The notes under the pieces: generated by a model
Seen by the model: only the letters and a program-made list of their open reading frames with translations
Database searches by the model: none
Told to the model about the DNA's origin: nothing
Shown here: piece by piece, positions 11,642 to 23,685 of the stretch
Position numbering within the stretch: position 1 is the stretch's first letter
Layout of the letters: each line of letters begins with the position of its first letter
Made by a program: the position numbers and the translations under genes
DNA from: Volutella citrinella
Taxonomy: Eukaryota; Ascomycota; Sordariomycetes; Hypocreales; Nectriaceae
Length of the DNA: 64,000 bases
Direction of reading: 5' to 3'
Assembly (NCBI GenBank): GCA_034401135.1
Contig: JAWZSP010000001.1
Coordinates: 868,001 to 932,000, forward strand

Positions 11642-12724
11642 ATGTGTATCGTGCTATTTACGACCGCGCACCCCGACTACTCGCTCGTCTTGATCGACAA
11701 CAGAGATGAGTTCATTCTCAGGCCGACGTCGCGGCCTCACTGGTGGACGCATGGCACTTCCGGCAAACAGGTGCTTTCGGCCCGAGACCTGCAGCGGGCT
11801 GAGAAAGGCACGTGGTTTGGCCTAACCCAGGACGGATTGATTGCAGTACTCACCAACTATCGCGAGATGGACACTGGAGACCGCAAGCATCCCGTGCACG
11901 CCCAGAAGAGTCGCGGAGGCATGGTGACGGCCTGGCTCGGCGGGCTGCCCGAGGAGAGCGTCAAAGATGGCGTGCATCATCTCGTCAAGGACGACGGCGT
12001 CAAGGGCGTCGGCGGATTCTCGATGGTTTGTGGCAAGCTAAGAAAGAACACGGAAGGCATCGCCATCGTCAGTAACCGGGCGGGTGATGTCGAGGATGTG
12101 CCCATTGTGGCGCAGGGTCGGGATGAAGTATGGGGGCTCAGCAATGCCGTATTTGACATGGATGGATCGGCCGATGAGTGGCCCAAGATCCGGCTCGGAA
12201 AGGAGCTTCTAAAAGAGGCTGTCGACAAGTCAGTGGCAACGAAATCGAGCGAGAAGGACCTCATCAGCAACCTCTTCTCCGTGCTTGACAAGGACACACT
12301 TCCCCCACAGGATCCCAACAGCAGCTTTCTCGAGTTCATTAGCCAGCTAAAGCATAGCATCTTCATCCCGCCGATCGGAGACAAGGTACACCAAGAGGCA
12401 ATGAAGGAGGCAATGGCCAAGGGACATGCGGAATGGGCAACCGACGACCAGGCGGCGGCTGAAAGCCTGATGCTCGAGACTCGGCCTGATCCCAGCACCC
12501 CCCCTGTGATGGGCTTTGAAACGGGGATGTACGGCACGCAGCGGCAGACAGTGGTTCTGGTGGACTGGGAGGGCAACGTAACGGTGGTCGAGCGCGCCCT
12601 GTGGGATGGCAATGGCAACGAAGTGCCGCGAGGCGAGGGCGACATGGAGTTCAAGTTTAAGATTGACGGCTGGAGCGGGGACGACAGCGACGGCGGCGTC
12701 AAGGTCAACGGTGTCGGCAATTGA
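11642..12724 (+). CDS. TANGO2: TANGO2 / NRDE-family protein
   Basis: Single exon, 360 aa, starting at the ATG of the conserved MCI N-terminus. The NRDE signature is at residues 20-23, followed by the family's RP, HWW and WFGLTQDG-like segments and a GGLPEES region. This is the transport and Golgi organisation 2 family (old name DUF833). Members are found in cytoplasm, Golgi or mitochondria, and are linked to lipid/heme handling and Golgi organisation; the molecular activity is unsettled. Cys2 becomes N-terminal if Met1 is removed, and an Ntn-hydrolase-like role has been suggested for such proteins; that is inference here. The length is greater than the metazoan members (about 276 aa), as is usual in fungi, through C-terminal additions that include a Gly/Asp-rich tail. 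The next gene downstream is co-directional after an 850-bp gap. Confidence 0.92.
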   Translation: MCIVLFTTAHPDYSLVLIDNRDEFILRPTSRPHWWTHGTSGKQVLSARDLQRAEKGTWFGLTQDGLIAVLTNYREMDTGDRKHPVHAQKSRGGMVTAWLGGLPEESVKDGVHHLVKDDGVKGVGGFSMVCGKLRKNTEGIAIVSNRAGDVEDVPIVAQGRDEVWGLSNAVFDMDGSADEWPKIRLGKELLKEAVDKSVATKSSEKDLISNLFSVLDKDTLPPQDPNSSFLEFISQLKHSIFIPPIGDKVHQEAMKEAMAKGHAEWATDDQAAAESLMLETRPDPSTPPVMGFETGMYGTQRQTVVLVDWEGNVTVVERALWDGNGNEVPRGEGDMEFKFKIDGWSGDDSDGGVKVNGVGN

Positions 12725-13580
12725 TAGACGGTGGACTGGGGAGCATGGGAGCCAGCTAGATGGACACTTCGCAAGGCGTCAGGACAGGCTTCGCCTCCGC
12801 GCGGCCCGGGGAACGACTGAATGAATGAATGAATGAACAAACCAATACAGTACAACTTAGTTGGGAGTGTAAGGATTCTGCTCGTGTTTGAGTGACTGCC
12901 TTCTGCGACTTGGGCACTTGCGCTGAGTCCTGCGCGACTGCCGCCTGTCGTTAGGGTTTGGCTCTGGTTGCCAGCTGGCAGCCATTGCCATGGTCATTCT
13001 GCCAACTGCCACTGCCTCCCATTGCCAATGACCACCGGGACCCGAGAAGCAGGAAAAAAAGATACAATCTACTTCTCGTGGGCATCACACGACGCGACTC
13101 CTCGACAGAGAAAATTGCCCGCGCGTGTTGCTCAATCACAATCCCATCCCCAACTCGAGCATCGCCAGCCCCGTCCCGCGTTTCAAGCCGACCCATTCCA
13201 CGGCTGCAGTGGCTGCAGTCTCTAATACGAACAGAGTCGACACTGTTGCTGTTGTCAACACATTCACTGCACCATCGTTCCTTGTTATTGTACAGTCGAC
13301 AGCCACCCATTGTCATTGTCCATTGTCGGCACCGAGTATCACAACTCACGTGTCGCCATTGTTCTGCTTTGTTGCCCCCCAACGCCGAACAGAAGCCGCG
13401 TATTCGACTTATTGTTTATATCTCGCGAAGGCCTTTGCTTGAATCGAAGCCTTTGGACTGTAGCGGCTTCAAGATTGCTTGAAACCCTCGACAAGGTCTG
13501 CTAATCACTGAAAGGCACCCTTGCTTCGCTCCTCAATGTCCGATCATTGAATCAGCTTTCCTACGAGAACTAGCGCAACA
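12725..13580. other. intergenic: 3' end of TANGO2 gene and leader of next gene
   Basis: Contains a (TGAA)n repeat, then a CA/CT-rich stretch typical of a fungal promoter and 5' leader. Short open frames here start mainly at non-ATG codons and resemble nothing known. Confidence 0.6.
12828..12847. repeat. (TGAA)n tetranucleotide repeat
   Basis: About five perfect TGAA units just after the TANGO2-family stop codon, probably within its 3' UTR. Confidence 0.9.
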
Positions 13581-15008
13581 ATGTCTCTCAAAATCCCGTC
13601 GATGTATTCAGAGCCCAAGCTTGCTACCGCGCGAGATGCGACGACAACCCGTAAGGCAGCACGTCGAGTCAGCCCTCGAGCAGTCCCCGCGCCGGCCAAG
13701 TTTTCGACCACTGGCAAAAGACAGCGGCCAACAATATCAGATCCGATCGGCCCAATCAAGAACTCCCGTGGGCCAGACTTTACGCGAAGTGAGACCTTTC
13801 TCATTGTTCCCGGCATCAAGGACTGCGGCTTCACCGAATCATTGACTCCCGCGGACAGGGATCACGCGAGACAGAAGACGAGACGGATCTCCGCCAGCTT
13901 TTCCGCGCAGGGTTCGCTGGCAAGCACGGCTACAATTGCAAAGTCTAATGTCAACGCTCTGTCGGCTTCCCAAGGTGCTGCAGCTAGCTTCTCGACTCGA
14001 CGTCCCTCAAAATTTACGACGTTGCCGCCTTTGTCTTTCAAGTCGAGGCTGCCAACAAGCTCCTCAGTTTCATACATCCCCTCTGCATTTTCCAGCCCAG
14101 GACAAGATGAAAACGAGCCCCCTGAGAGCCACGAGCCTTGGCTACCAGCAGTCGACCCTCCCCCAAAGCAGGGTAGCCTGCTGCCAAGATCCCGAACCAT
14201 GAACGTTCTGAATGATCTAAAGACGTCCATTTCGCGTCCGTCTCTAATCGCAAGGTCCAATAATTCTCAGACCCTGGGGAGCTCGTCGCGAAAGACCTCG
14301 GCCTCATCATCACGACCCCAACTTCCGCAAAGCACCTCTCGGCTCCGGCTGCCACGCCCATCCGTTGCGTCGCTTCCTCTATCGAGTCGTTCCACTACCC
14401 CAGAGGCGAGGACACCGGTGCAGCCAGAACCGACTGTCTATCACATCGGCTCTCCCCAGCCATCCGCATACTGGTCCGGACGCTTCGTTAGCTTACATGA
14501 CAAGTTTTCAGCCGAAAAGTTGAAGTCGGGACAGAGCAACAAGAGCAACAAGCCCAACTCACCGTTCCAACGACCGCCAAAGAAGAGCTGGACGCCTGAG
14601 AGAAAACCAGTGTCTCGTCCGGGTGGCCTGCCCACTTCAACGACAACATCAGCCCTGCCATCTCTCATGGGAACCAAGACACCATCAAAGGCTCAAGCAG
14701 AGGACGACGTATACACTCTCCGAGTGTTTCTTCACCTAGAATCACTGTGCACTACACCCGAGGCGCGCCGCTCGCTCTACGACTGGCAGCAATCCTACGC
14801 TCGTCGGCACAACCGCCCCGGTCTGCTTCCCAAAGGAGGCTCCATGGAGGAAAAGAGTCTCATGACACGCATCTTTGGAACGAGCAGCCGGAAATCGGAA
14901 CGACGGAGCTTATCTTCGCTCAAGGACTCGGCCCACTCTCGCTCCGCGAAGAAGATGCTTGCTAGTCAATCCGGCCCCAGTCACAGCAAGCGGTTGAGCG
15001 TGTACTAG
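13581..15008 (+). CDS. disordered Ser/Pro/Arg-rich protein of unknown function (475 aa)
   Basis: Single-exon frame from an ATG in a good context (CAACAATGTC). Most of residues 1-380 is low-complexity Ser/Thr/Pro/Arg sequence with many SP, TP and RxxS motifs, as in phosphorylated scaffold or cytoskeletal proteins. The only compact-looking part is at about residues 380-440, starting EDDVYTLRVFLHLESL and continuing through a region rich in aromatic and basic residues (LYDWQQSYARRHN). The C-terminus is basic and Ser-rich. There is no signal peptide or TM segment. I do not recognise a family. The coding call rests on its length, the ATG context and a composition unlike the shadow frames. Confidence 0.75.
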   Translation: MSLKIPSMYSEPKLATARDATTTRKAARRVSPRAVPAPAKFSTTGKRQRPTISDPIGPIKNSRGPDFTRSETFLIVPGIKDCGFTESLTPADRDHARQKTRRISASFSAQGSLASTATIAKSNVNALSASQGAAASFSTRRPSKFTTLPPLSFKSRLPTSSSVSYIPSAFSSPGQDENEPPESHEPWLPAVDPPPKQGSLLPRSRTMNVLNDLKTSISRPSLIARSNNSQTLGSSSRKTSASSSRPQLPQSTSRLRLPRPSVASLPLSSRSTTPEARTPVQPEPTVYHIGSPQPSAYWSGRFVSLHDKFSAEKLKSGQSNKSNKPNSPFQRPPKKSWTPERKPVSRPGGLPTSTTTSALPSLMGTKTPSKAQAEDDVYTLRVFLHLESLCTTPEARRSLYDWQQSYARRHNRPGLLPKGGSMEEKSLMTRIFGTSSRKSERRSLSSLKDSAHSRSAKKMLASQSGPSHSKRLSVY

Positions 15009-15722
15009 AATCGCGAGAATCGTCGCGAACATGTCAATCATCTCAGGGAACTGTTTCGAGTCTGGTTTAGCTTGCGTTTGGCGTACCTTTCAGGAGTAAA
15101 CGGTTCAAGGCTGCATCGTTGGGGGGTTTGCTTAGATGGGAGAGGGAGGCATGGGGTTCCTTGGGCTCAAAGGACAGGGCGTACACAAGGGCGGCGGCTT
15201 CGTGGCACAGTTCCGATATATCCTGAGGGCTCGCCATGGATATTCTTCCGTGTGGATAATTGATCGAATGCGGTACGCTCGAATTGTTAGAAGCTCAGTT
15301 GTAAAAGCTAGTACTACAAAGTAATGAGAAGGCGACTCCAACCCTGTGTCATTATGTGCCGTTTACACCCGTGATTTTATTCTGTTTGCAGCCGTGAATG
15401 CGCGACAAACAATTTTAATATTGTCATTTCAGCTCAAATCGGTACATCATTGCCCTGGAGTTTGCATTCTTGGCTCCCGCATGACTCCTCTATAGATACA
15501 GATGAAGGCTCTTAAAGCAAAGGGCCTCTGGAACCCGACTCGAGACGTTCCCCTCTGATGTGGGATTCGAATGCTCTCCCAACGCCCTCAACGCCGATGC
15601 TGCCTCAGCCCCTTTGTGGCTGATGGCGCATTCTTGTTTCCGCTTGCATCTCAGTCGTCTTCTTTTCTTCCTTTTCTCGCGCTGTTCCCATATCCTTTAC
15701 ACGGCGGAGCCTAAATCCCGCT
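15009..15722. other. convergent intergenic region
   Basis: Separates the ends of the disordered-protein gene (plus) and TFB2 (minus). It should hold both 3' UTRs; nothing else is seen. Confidence 0.6.
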
Positions 15723-17352
15723 TCACTCGGCCTTCTTACGAATCTTGAGGTAGTCTCTGATCTGCTCGTGCTTGCTAGCAAAGAACATGCCCTTGACATC
15801 GTTGCGCCACACCAGGACGCCCACTTCCTCGGCGAAGCCCGCGACGGCCATGTACTCCTTGTGGTCCTCAAAGTCCTTAAAGAGGAACCCACCCGTCGTC
15901 TTCATGCGCTCATTCTCCAGCTGCCAAAGCCGGATCTGGTCCACGACGGTGGGCGGCAGCACGGGCTTGTTGTTAAGCGCCGCCGTGCGATGCATCTGAT
16001 CGTGGGCGTGCGCCGCCAGGTATGAGATGATCTGGTCGGCCGTGATGCCAAAGTTGATGGCCTGCCGGATCGACTGCCGCGAAAGGCGGCCCGCCACCAT
16101 GTCTGGGAAGCGCATATTGAGCTTGGCGAAGAGGGCCAGGACGGCAATCTGCAGGGTGGACTGGGTGTAGGCGTAGAGGCGGTAGTTGGTCTCGATGATA
16201 ACGCTGCCCTTCTGATCCGTGTTGCCTCCACTGCCAGAACCTGCGCCGGACGCCGACGCGCTGTTGGACTGGCTGGTGTTGAATGCTGCGGCTGTGGCAG
16301 CAGCCACGCCGTCGCTGATGGTGCGCAGGCTGTTTCCGCTGCTGGTGAGCGTCGTGGCGAGTCGCGTCGGGAAGAACATGGACCGCTTGTGGTTGGGGAT
16401 GTAAATCAGGCCGAAGTCGACGAGGGAGACGAGCATGTTCTTGCGCTGCTCAGTGAGCGCATTGGTGTCGTACGCACGACCCAGCTCCATGCTCGCCAAA
16501 ACAAAGAGGAACGACAACATGTCGGTGGCTTCGAGGCCGGCCTGCTTATTAGTACCCATGGCCTCGAGCCACAGCAGCAGTAGCGTCCACACTTGAGCGT
16601 TCGCCTCCTGCAGCAAAAAGGTGAAGCCCGCCTTCGTGATGCCAATGGAGCCACTTGGGCGACGGTCAACAAGGCGGCCAGCGATGAGAAGTTCCTTAAC
16701 GCTCTTATTCGGTCCGGAAACGTCGCTGGTGCTCTTGTACCCCACACTGGAGACGACAAAGTGTAAGATGTCCTCCCACTTCTTTCGAGCATAGCGGTCA
16801 ATGAACGGGATGTCGATCTCGGGTGGGACGATGAGGGTCGACGGCACGCCGAAGGAGTTGTGGGTGCCGCCTCCGGATAGGGCGAGGCGCAGCGATGTCT
16901 TGAAGTTGACCGTCAGCTGCATTTCCTGCGGCCGCTCCTTGGACGGCGCGGTGATCTGGACGATGTAGAGCACGCGCAGGATGGACAGGGCCTGGTCCTT
17001 TTGCCTGCATTGCGGATGTTAGTGACTGCGGCGTGCACCTGCTGACTGGCGTCCGTACCGTTTGGCGCTCGGCTTGACCCAGTCATCGAGGTCGGTGAGT
17101 AGGATCGGCTTGGGCATGTATAGGATGCGCATGACAAATGTTTTGGCTATGAGGGTTCAGCAACGGCGCAGCCCCTCCCCGACGAGCATGTCGAAACGTA
17201 GGACAGCAGTGTGGCATACCCAGGTGCGGCAGCATGCGGCGGAAGATGGCAAAGGCCGTGGAGGGCTGCTGGTACAGCTTCCTAAAGGTCGTGCCCGGGA
17301 GCTTCTCCAGGTACTCGGCCAGCTGGAGGGCCGGCGCTGGACTGACTGACAT
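15723..17352 (-). CDS. TFB2: TFIIH core subunit TFB2 (p52)
   Basis: Three exons on the minus strand: 17352-17220, 17146-17059 and 17004-15723, giving 500 aa. Both introns are GT..AG and the joins restore the conserved sequence MLPHLAKTF...MRILYMP and then QKDQALSILRVLYIVQ. This is the p52/GTF2H4 homologue, a core TFIIH subunit that anchors and stimulates the XPB (Ssl2) helicase in transcription initiation and nucleotide-excision repair. The N-terminus LQLAEYLEKLPGTTFRKLYQ is characteristic, as are the central winged-helix region (WEDILHF, LLEANAQVW-like) and the C-terminal clamp domain (GFLFKDFEDHKEY). A Ser/Gly/Ala-rich insert at about residues 310-340 is fungal. The start is the ATG at 17352, since upstream codons are not ATG. 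It diverges from the thioesterase gene across 555 bp. Confidence 0.95.
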
Positions 17353-17907
17353 GTTGGGCAACGGGCTGCGCAGCGCAATCAGTCAGTCAGGACGTGGGAG
17401 AGCTGCTATCTCATGATAGAAGAGGAAGCGAGGATGGTGGAGAGTCCGGCCAGCGGATGCGGGTGCGAGTCGAGTCGAGGAAAGCTTCGGGGTGGTGGCG
17501 GGGTGGCTCGGCGGAGTGCTGGGGGCAGCAAAGGTTGCAGTTGTTCACGATGTGCGACTTCAAGAACTGAAGCTCCAAAGAATATCAGCACTGCACGCTG
17601 CTCCACACCATCCATGCCGACCCCAAGGCAGCCAGCGGCTAGTCTGGTTTGGGTAAGCGGCGAGCCGGCTAAAGCGCGGCCAGCGTGCTACGTCAGAGCC
17701 CCAGCGATACCGCGAAAGCTATGCCGCTAGCAGCCCCGGCTCCTGGCTATCTGTTGATGCGACAGCCGAGTCGGCGTTCAAGGCGGAGAAGAGCTACTGC
17801 AAGGGACTCCGGCCTTTGGGATCGAGCCCCCGGATTCAACAATAAACATTTGTTTTTGCCGAGACAACACAGAAGCCGACCGGTACAGGATCAATTGACT
17901 GCTCAAG
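17353..17907. promoter_or_regulatory. shared divergent promoter, TFB2 and thioesterase genes
   Basis: The 555 bp between two divergent start codons must carry both core promoters. I see GA-rich and TCGAG/CGAGTC stretches on the TFB2 side, but no convincing TATA box or named operator. Co-regulation is possible but not shown. Confidence 0.5.
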
Positions 17908-18864
17908 ATGGCCGCCAAGAAGCTCTCCCCCACGCACTTCACCAAGGCTGTGAGTATCGCTAGTTCTCTCTGTTCCCCGCGGCAATGCCGACAATAGTTG
18001 TCGTCGGCTAATCGCCAACTCGGCAGGTTATGCGGTCATTCATGGCCGACTCAGGCCTCGAGCCCAGGTGCGTTTGGGAATGCAACCGTCCCATTATTCC
18101 TCGCTTGTTTCCATCCTGGTCAAGTTGGGCCTACTTGCATTGGGCAACATCCATGGCTAACGATCGGTTGCAGGTTGCTGGGAAAACATGTAACCGACGG
18201 CGCATGCCTTGCGCTGGACTATCTCGCTGACTGGAAGACGTAGTTCCGAGTTATCAGTGCCTCAGAGGGTCGAGTTGACTTTGAGCTCGACATCCACAGA
18301 GACCACACAGTAAGCCTGGTCTGCCCTGGCGTCTTGGTAGAGCGACCATGGATTGACGGTGCTTCTCTCGCCCCATAGAACCGGTTACAGACGATCCACG
18401 GCGGCACAATCGCGAGCCTGGTTGATCTCGGCGGCTCGCTAGCTGTTGCCTCAACCGGCCGCTTCGCAACTGGAGTCTCTACTGACCTCAATGGTGAGTC
18501 CGCAGACTTGTGTCTCCTTGTTACGCATTACTGACGATGCCTGCCTAGTCACGTATCTCAGCCCCGGAGGAAAGGCGGGTGATCTCCTCAAGGGCACTGC
18601 CATCTGTGACAAGAGTATGCCGACCCTCCATAGCCTTATTCCCAAAATTGCGATGCTAACTACCGCAGTCGGCAAGACCCTGGCATACACCTCCGTGACC
18701 TTTACCAACAACAAGGGTCAGCTTGCTGCTCGTGGTAGCCACACAAAGTTTGTTCATCCACAAGGCTCGTTGATTTAGGCACTAACAGAATAAGATATGT
18801 CACCAATACGATGGGCGCCGCTGGTCCATATGTTGCGCCGGAGGAGTTCTCCGACGTCGAGTAG
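17908..18864 (+). CDS. HotDog-fold acyl-CoA thioesterase (THEM2/PaaI-like)
   Basis: Eight short exons: 17908-17949, 18027-18067, 18174-18189, 18244-18309, 18379-18493, 18549-18614, 18669-18747, 18795-18864. They join in frame to 164 aa; the third exon is only 16 nt. The 4HBT signature is clear: residues 56-71 read NRLQTIHGGTIASLVD, with the HGG turn at 62-64 and an acidic residue D71 near the active site. It is followed by STDLNVTYLSPG and the usual C-terminal strands. The size matches ACOT13/THEM2 and bacterial PaaI. Such enzymes hydrolyse acyl- or aryl-CoA thioesters, usually as tetramers, in mitochondria or cytosol. The substrate cannot be read from sequence. The exon density is unusually high for this window, which is otherwise intron-poor. 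Confidence 0.9.
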
Positions 18865-19084
18865 AGGAAAGCAAGCGAATGTCCAATGATATAGACTGTA
18901 GACCATATATTAAAACTACGCATAGGATTTTTAATGCGTTTTAGGCGTCGGTCTGCTAGACGTCAAAGACAAGATAGACGTGGTATCATAAATGTGAGCC
19001 AAGGTGATCCAAACATATTCCCCCCCCAACCTAAATGTACTCCCGACATGATTCATTACATGCCCCCAAAATATGATTTTCCAT

Positions 19085-20658
19085 TTAGCCCTTCTCATAC
19101 GCGCGAGGCGGACCCTGAGGAGGGGTGCCGTTGGCCTGGTGGTTCAGACCCATGGCGTCTTCCATGGGCGGTGGCGACACAGTTGAGTGCGAAACGGGGG
19201 TGTAGCCATGGAACGACGCCTGCTGGCTGTTGTGAGGAGAAGTTGGGGAGTGGTACTGAGCATGGTATGACTCGCGCTGCTGCTGCTGGTATTGGTGTTG
19301 CTGTAGCTGCTGCTCCTGTTGCGGCGCCAGAGGCGGAGCATAGTAGCCTTGTTGTGGGTAGGTCTGCTGTTGCTGTTGCTGTGGCTGAGGGACCCAACCG
19401 GCCTGCACGGGAGCGGGCGGGCTGGGGTGCTTGAACTCTTGATTCACAGGCGGCACGGCCTCTGGAGGGGCCGTCTGGTTGTAGGCAGTCTGTTGGTAAG
19501 CGGTCTGGCCGTAGCCCCAGGCGGTCTGCTCGCCATGCTCGGTGGTGGTGCCGCCAGTGTTGAGAGCGTTGTTCAAGAACGGCTGGTTGGTTGACCAAAG
19601 TCCACCCTGCTTCTTCCTGCCGATAACGAATGCAATCACGAGGATGGCGAATGTTGGCCAGATGTACAAGACCACGTTGAGAATCATGTAGTAGTTGGGA
19701 TACGCAGGATCCAGCCGGAAGTTCTTGAGGTTGGCCGTCGCAGCGTAAGAAGCCATGTAGTAGGTAGCGAGCAGAAGCCATAGACTGGAGCAAGCAAGGA
19801 GGAGATTGGCCGACTAGGAAGAATTGCTGTCAGCTGAGGAGTCATGAAGATGGGTTGTGCATAGGGAACGTACATAGGTGGCCAGGGGCTCGTCTTTGGT
19901 CTGGAGCTTGACCATAACGACCCTCGCAACAACCAGGAGGGCCAGGACGAAGAGCAAGACGGAGAAGGCGAAATCCAGCTGTCGCGCCTGGTTGAGATCG
20001 GCGTCTGCCGCCCGAAAGCGACGGTTGGCGGCGATATCGACAAAGTTTGAACCCCAACCGACGACGTAGTATTTGATGCGAAGGGCACATGCAGGTACGG
20101 CCAAGGCAAGCAGCACAACAATTAAAGCATAAGAGGCATACATGGAAATTCTGCCAATGGCATCCGACTTGCCGGTTTTGATCATGACGATGCCTGTTGC
20201 GTAGCGCAGGAGCACCAGTAGGATCAAGATCTGCGTGATGGAGTCGAAGAGTCGTGCGGCAGAGGACAGGAGGTAGATTGCTAAGGTCAGGGTTCTCATG
20301 GTTTGCCCATTATAGCTACTCGTGCGGTAGTTGTCCAGGCCGTTGTCGAATCGTAGACGGAAGTAGACCACGTTGACGGCGTAGGCGCCAATGTCGAAGA
20401 AGCACCAACTGCGCAGAGACTGGTTAGTCACAGGATTCCGGCGAGGTCTGAGTGAGCCACGTTCGGAGGGGGAGGGGAAACCCACGGTCCAAATGTTACA
20501 AAGGCAAGCTTCAGAAAGGAGACGCCGTGGCGAGCAGGATCGCCGCGGGTGCGTGCGAGACAGAGGGTGATCCAGAAGAGGACGGCGCTGGGGATGTAGA
20601 CGGCGAGGACCATGGCGCCATGGGCGATCATGTACTGCTCGATGGGGAGGAAGTTCAT
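19085..20658 (-). CDS. multi-pass membrane protein with Gln-rich cytoplasmic tail
   Basis: Three exons: 20658-20486, 20408-19874 and 19813-19085, 478 aa, frame kept at both GT..AG introns. The first about 320 residues contain roughly seven hydrophobic segments (for example the first near residues 10-35, then LTLAIYLLSSAARLF, ILILLVLLRYATGI, ALIVVLLALAVPACAL, FSVLLFVLALLVVARVVMV and LYIWPTFAILVIAFVIG). The last about 150 residues are hydrophilic, rich in Gln, Pro and Tyr with runs of Gln, and probably cytoplasmic. The layout recalls fungal seven-helix proteins of unknown function (DUF7702-like or rhodopsin-like integral membrane proteins), but I cannot assign a family. No retinal-type Lys motif or transporter signature was recognised. 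Start: first ATG of the frame, directly before MNFLPIEQY. Confidence 0.85.
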
Positions 20659-23600
20659 GGCGAATGCTGTTGTGCGGGCGACGGCCGCAACGTGTTGATG
20701 GAAGAGATTTTGGGGATGAGCGACGTCAAGGCACGGCTGGGGATTGTCGCAAAGGAGCCCGCCGCTTGCTTTGCTGGACCGAGGGAATACGAGAAAGACG
20801 GGAGCAAGGGAGGGAGGCAGAAGACGACTTCCCCCGGCGCGCGCGCAGGATTATAATGAACCTAGTCCAGACTCGATGTGCGACAGGCTGTGCTGGGGGA
20901 GAAAGCAGCAGGATGGAGAAGAGGAGCCAGAGCACGGCAGAGCAGAGCAGGATATAATAATGAAGGAAGGAGCACCAGCACCAGCATCCGCGCGCTCGAG
21001 CAGACGTGAAACAGCAAGGCACTATCGTGCGGCCTGTGCCCTTTTTTTAGATGGCACCCCATGGTTCCATTGGATCTGCGATGTTGTCTGGCGCCAAGAC
21101 ACGGCCAAACCGGCACTGGGCTGCTGTGGACTAGCTGCCCAGCTGGCCCAGCTCACTAACCTCGCCAGAGACAAGCCGGGGCTGAATCAAGGGCTGGCCT
21201 GAGCTGCGAGGCAAAGCAAGCACCCGCTCCTCGGAGACAGAGTCACAACCCTGGGTCCCTGGTACACCTAGTCGTGCAATATCAACACCCGCATAATTAC
21301 CAACACTCATCCCAAGCACAAGTTTGCATCACCCACAATCCGGAGCAACAACAAGAGCTCGGCCGTCACAGAGTTTCACAAGTCCCTCCCCCGACCCTGG
21401 AGCTGGAATCCCGCCGCCAACAATGTCCTGTGTGAAAAACCCAACAACACATTGGATCCATCGGCGACACCATCTCGACCAGCACAGCCCCCCTGGCGCG
21501 TGCAAGGTGGCGCTGACAGGCCGCCGCTATTGGCAAACCAGCTCCGATGTCACCGTAGGGCCATTGCGAAAGCGTGCTGGGCCAGCCCTACAACAGGTTG
21601 GGCTTCGCTGGCTCATCGTGTAATTACGAGCGACTGAACTAAGCCCTTTGGACGGGTCGGGGCGCGGGTGCTGCGCGGCCGCCCAGCTCCCCACGGGCGA
21701 TGCGACGTGAGCCCTGGCTGAGCCTCGCTCCGTACGTACGACTTTCGCGCACAACGATGGAGTGCCCAAGAGGTTCGTAGCGCCCGGCAGTGGCCCGACA
21801 AATGGTCTCTTCATCCTCGTATGCGCAAAGTGGGCCACGCGTGACGAGCGCGTCTATCACCAAAGTCCCGTCCAGTAGGGAGCCCAAGAGAGCCCATGGA
21901 CTTCGCTAAACGATAAATCAATCAGTGCCGTCCAGCCGGGCGCGTCACGGGACGACCAGTAATTAACAGATGAACGTGACTTTGCCCGGATGGCGCCTCT
22001 AGGTCGCTGTTTGACACGGCAGGCCAACTGCCGTCGATCACTGACGGGCGCATGCATTCGCTCCACTGCCGTTGTGGATCAATCGAGGCCTCGAGACAAA
22101 GCGCCAAGAGGCGGCTCTTTGGGACTGAATTCGATTGCGCTTCCTTGATGCTCTGTGTCGCCCAACAACCGATGCGAGCCATTTACCACTGATGATCAAA
22201 GGCTCACCCTCTCGGCATACAGGATTTGTAAAAAATAAGAGCCCAAAAGAAACTGCTGACTTCTGGAGCCCTCGGAATCCGTACCCGGCCGGGGGTGAAG
22301 ATGACGCATCACCGAAATTCGGCGGCACCAGCTTCTTCGCCGACCTGCAACGGACGCGCCCCGGCCGCCAAGCCACAGATGGACCAAGTGTGCCGCGGAG
22401 GGTCCATGGTATTGCATGATAAATGCTAAGTATTTAACTATCTGTCTGCTCAACATCGTAGTCATTGACACTCCATTGCCCCACAAAAGAAGAGGCTGAC
22501 GGCGGGCCTTTGTCAGGTCTAGGATCCTGGAACAGGGGGGTTGCCGGACGCGGTATACGAATATTGTCCCGAGCAACTTGCCAAGACATTGGTGATTCGT
22601 CCGCAGCATGTTTCTTGAATCCGAGGAAGCTGAATTAAATTTAAACTCCATGCTACTGCTCAACTAATCATCACTGTGATACACCTTCGCCCAGCGCGAC
22701 TAGCGACACATCAGACGGCGCCGCCGCCGACTCGCCCTCTCATCAAGTGAGCAGCTGGACAAACCTAAGAATTGATGGAATCAGATATAGAGACCTTGTC
22801 GTAGTATCTCAGGTTTAGAGCTATCAATAGCAACTCGTTTTGTTGTTGTTCTCAATGCTCTCCTTGTCTGGTTTCCTGTTGGAGGATGGGAAACTCGTCT
22901 GCCGTTGAGGAAGCCCTCCCAGCTCGCGGGGTCAGCATTTGGCGCGGCGAATATTGTTCATTGCATCTATATGGGTGCAACGGTTACCCTGACCCATCTT
23001 GCTATTACGGATGCGACTTTCAGGAACGACTAGGTATGTGGCATCATGAACGTTGTCAATGAGGGCTTCTACGACGTCATCGTTTCAGCAAGCAACTGGA
23101 CTCGGGCTGTGAATAGCTTCCGCATGTCACCAGGAAATGGGAAAAAAAATATGGGAAAAAATATAATCCATGAACGCGTTCCTCTCTCAATGAATCACTT
23201 TAATTGCAGAGTTTCTGGGGCAAAGTGCACGCATGTATCCTCCTTACGACCAGTCCCCAGCAACGCGCCGCAACCAAGACAACGACCAGACATCGACCGC
23301 CCGTCGCCATGAGACACGACTCACAGCTTGAGACTCTGGTCGCTCCCGATTCGCCCAAGTTTTGAAGATGAGCACACCACTCTGCCGGTCCTTAAGCTCC
23401 AAGTGGCACGTCGCGTGGTTCATGACACCTCTATGGCGGCCAGATGGGTCAGTGACGTCACAAGGCCCGCGCCCATCCCTCTATCGCCTTGCGGGACGAT
23501 GAGCATGACGACGTCACGACTCCAGGCTGCGCTGCTAGGCATATCTGCGCGATCTTCTGGCCAGATTCCTATTAATGTGCCTCGGTCGTCGCGCCTCGCA

Positions 23601-23685
23601 AAAATGCTTAACTTTTAGACTTACATTGACCTCTTTGCGCAAACTCGCCATATCCAAAACCCCATCGCGTCGCACTCCGTACACC
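20659..23685. other. 3-kb intergenic region, no gene seen
   Basis: No frame has a recognisable motif. The left part (20659-21030) is the promoter of the membrane-protein gene. The remainder has scattered stops, A-rich patches near 23140-23165 and no splice-consistent exons. The last few hundred bases are the promoter of the 99-aa membrane protein gene. Confidence 0.5.

Noticed and set aside
11977..12855. Minus-strand frame of 292 codons
   Set aside because: Antisense shadow of the TANGO2-family gene.
18190..18243. Continuing the thioesterase frame through 18190-18243
   Set aside because: It reaches a stop before the HotDog core; splicing GTAACC..GTAG joins the N-terminus to FRVISASEGR in frame.
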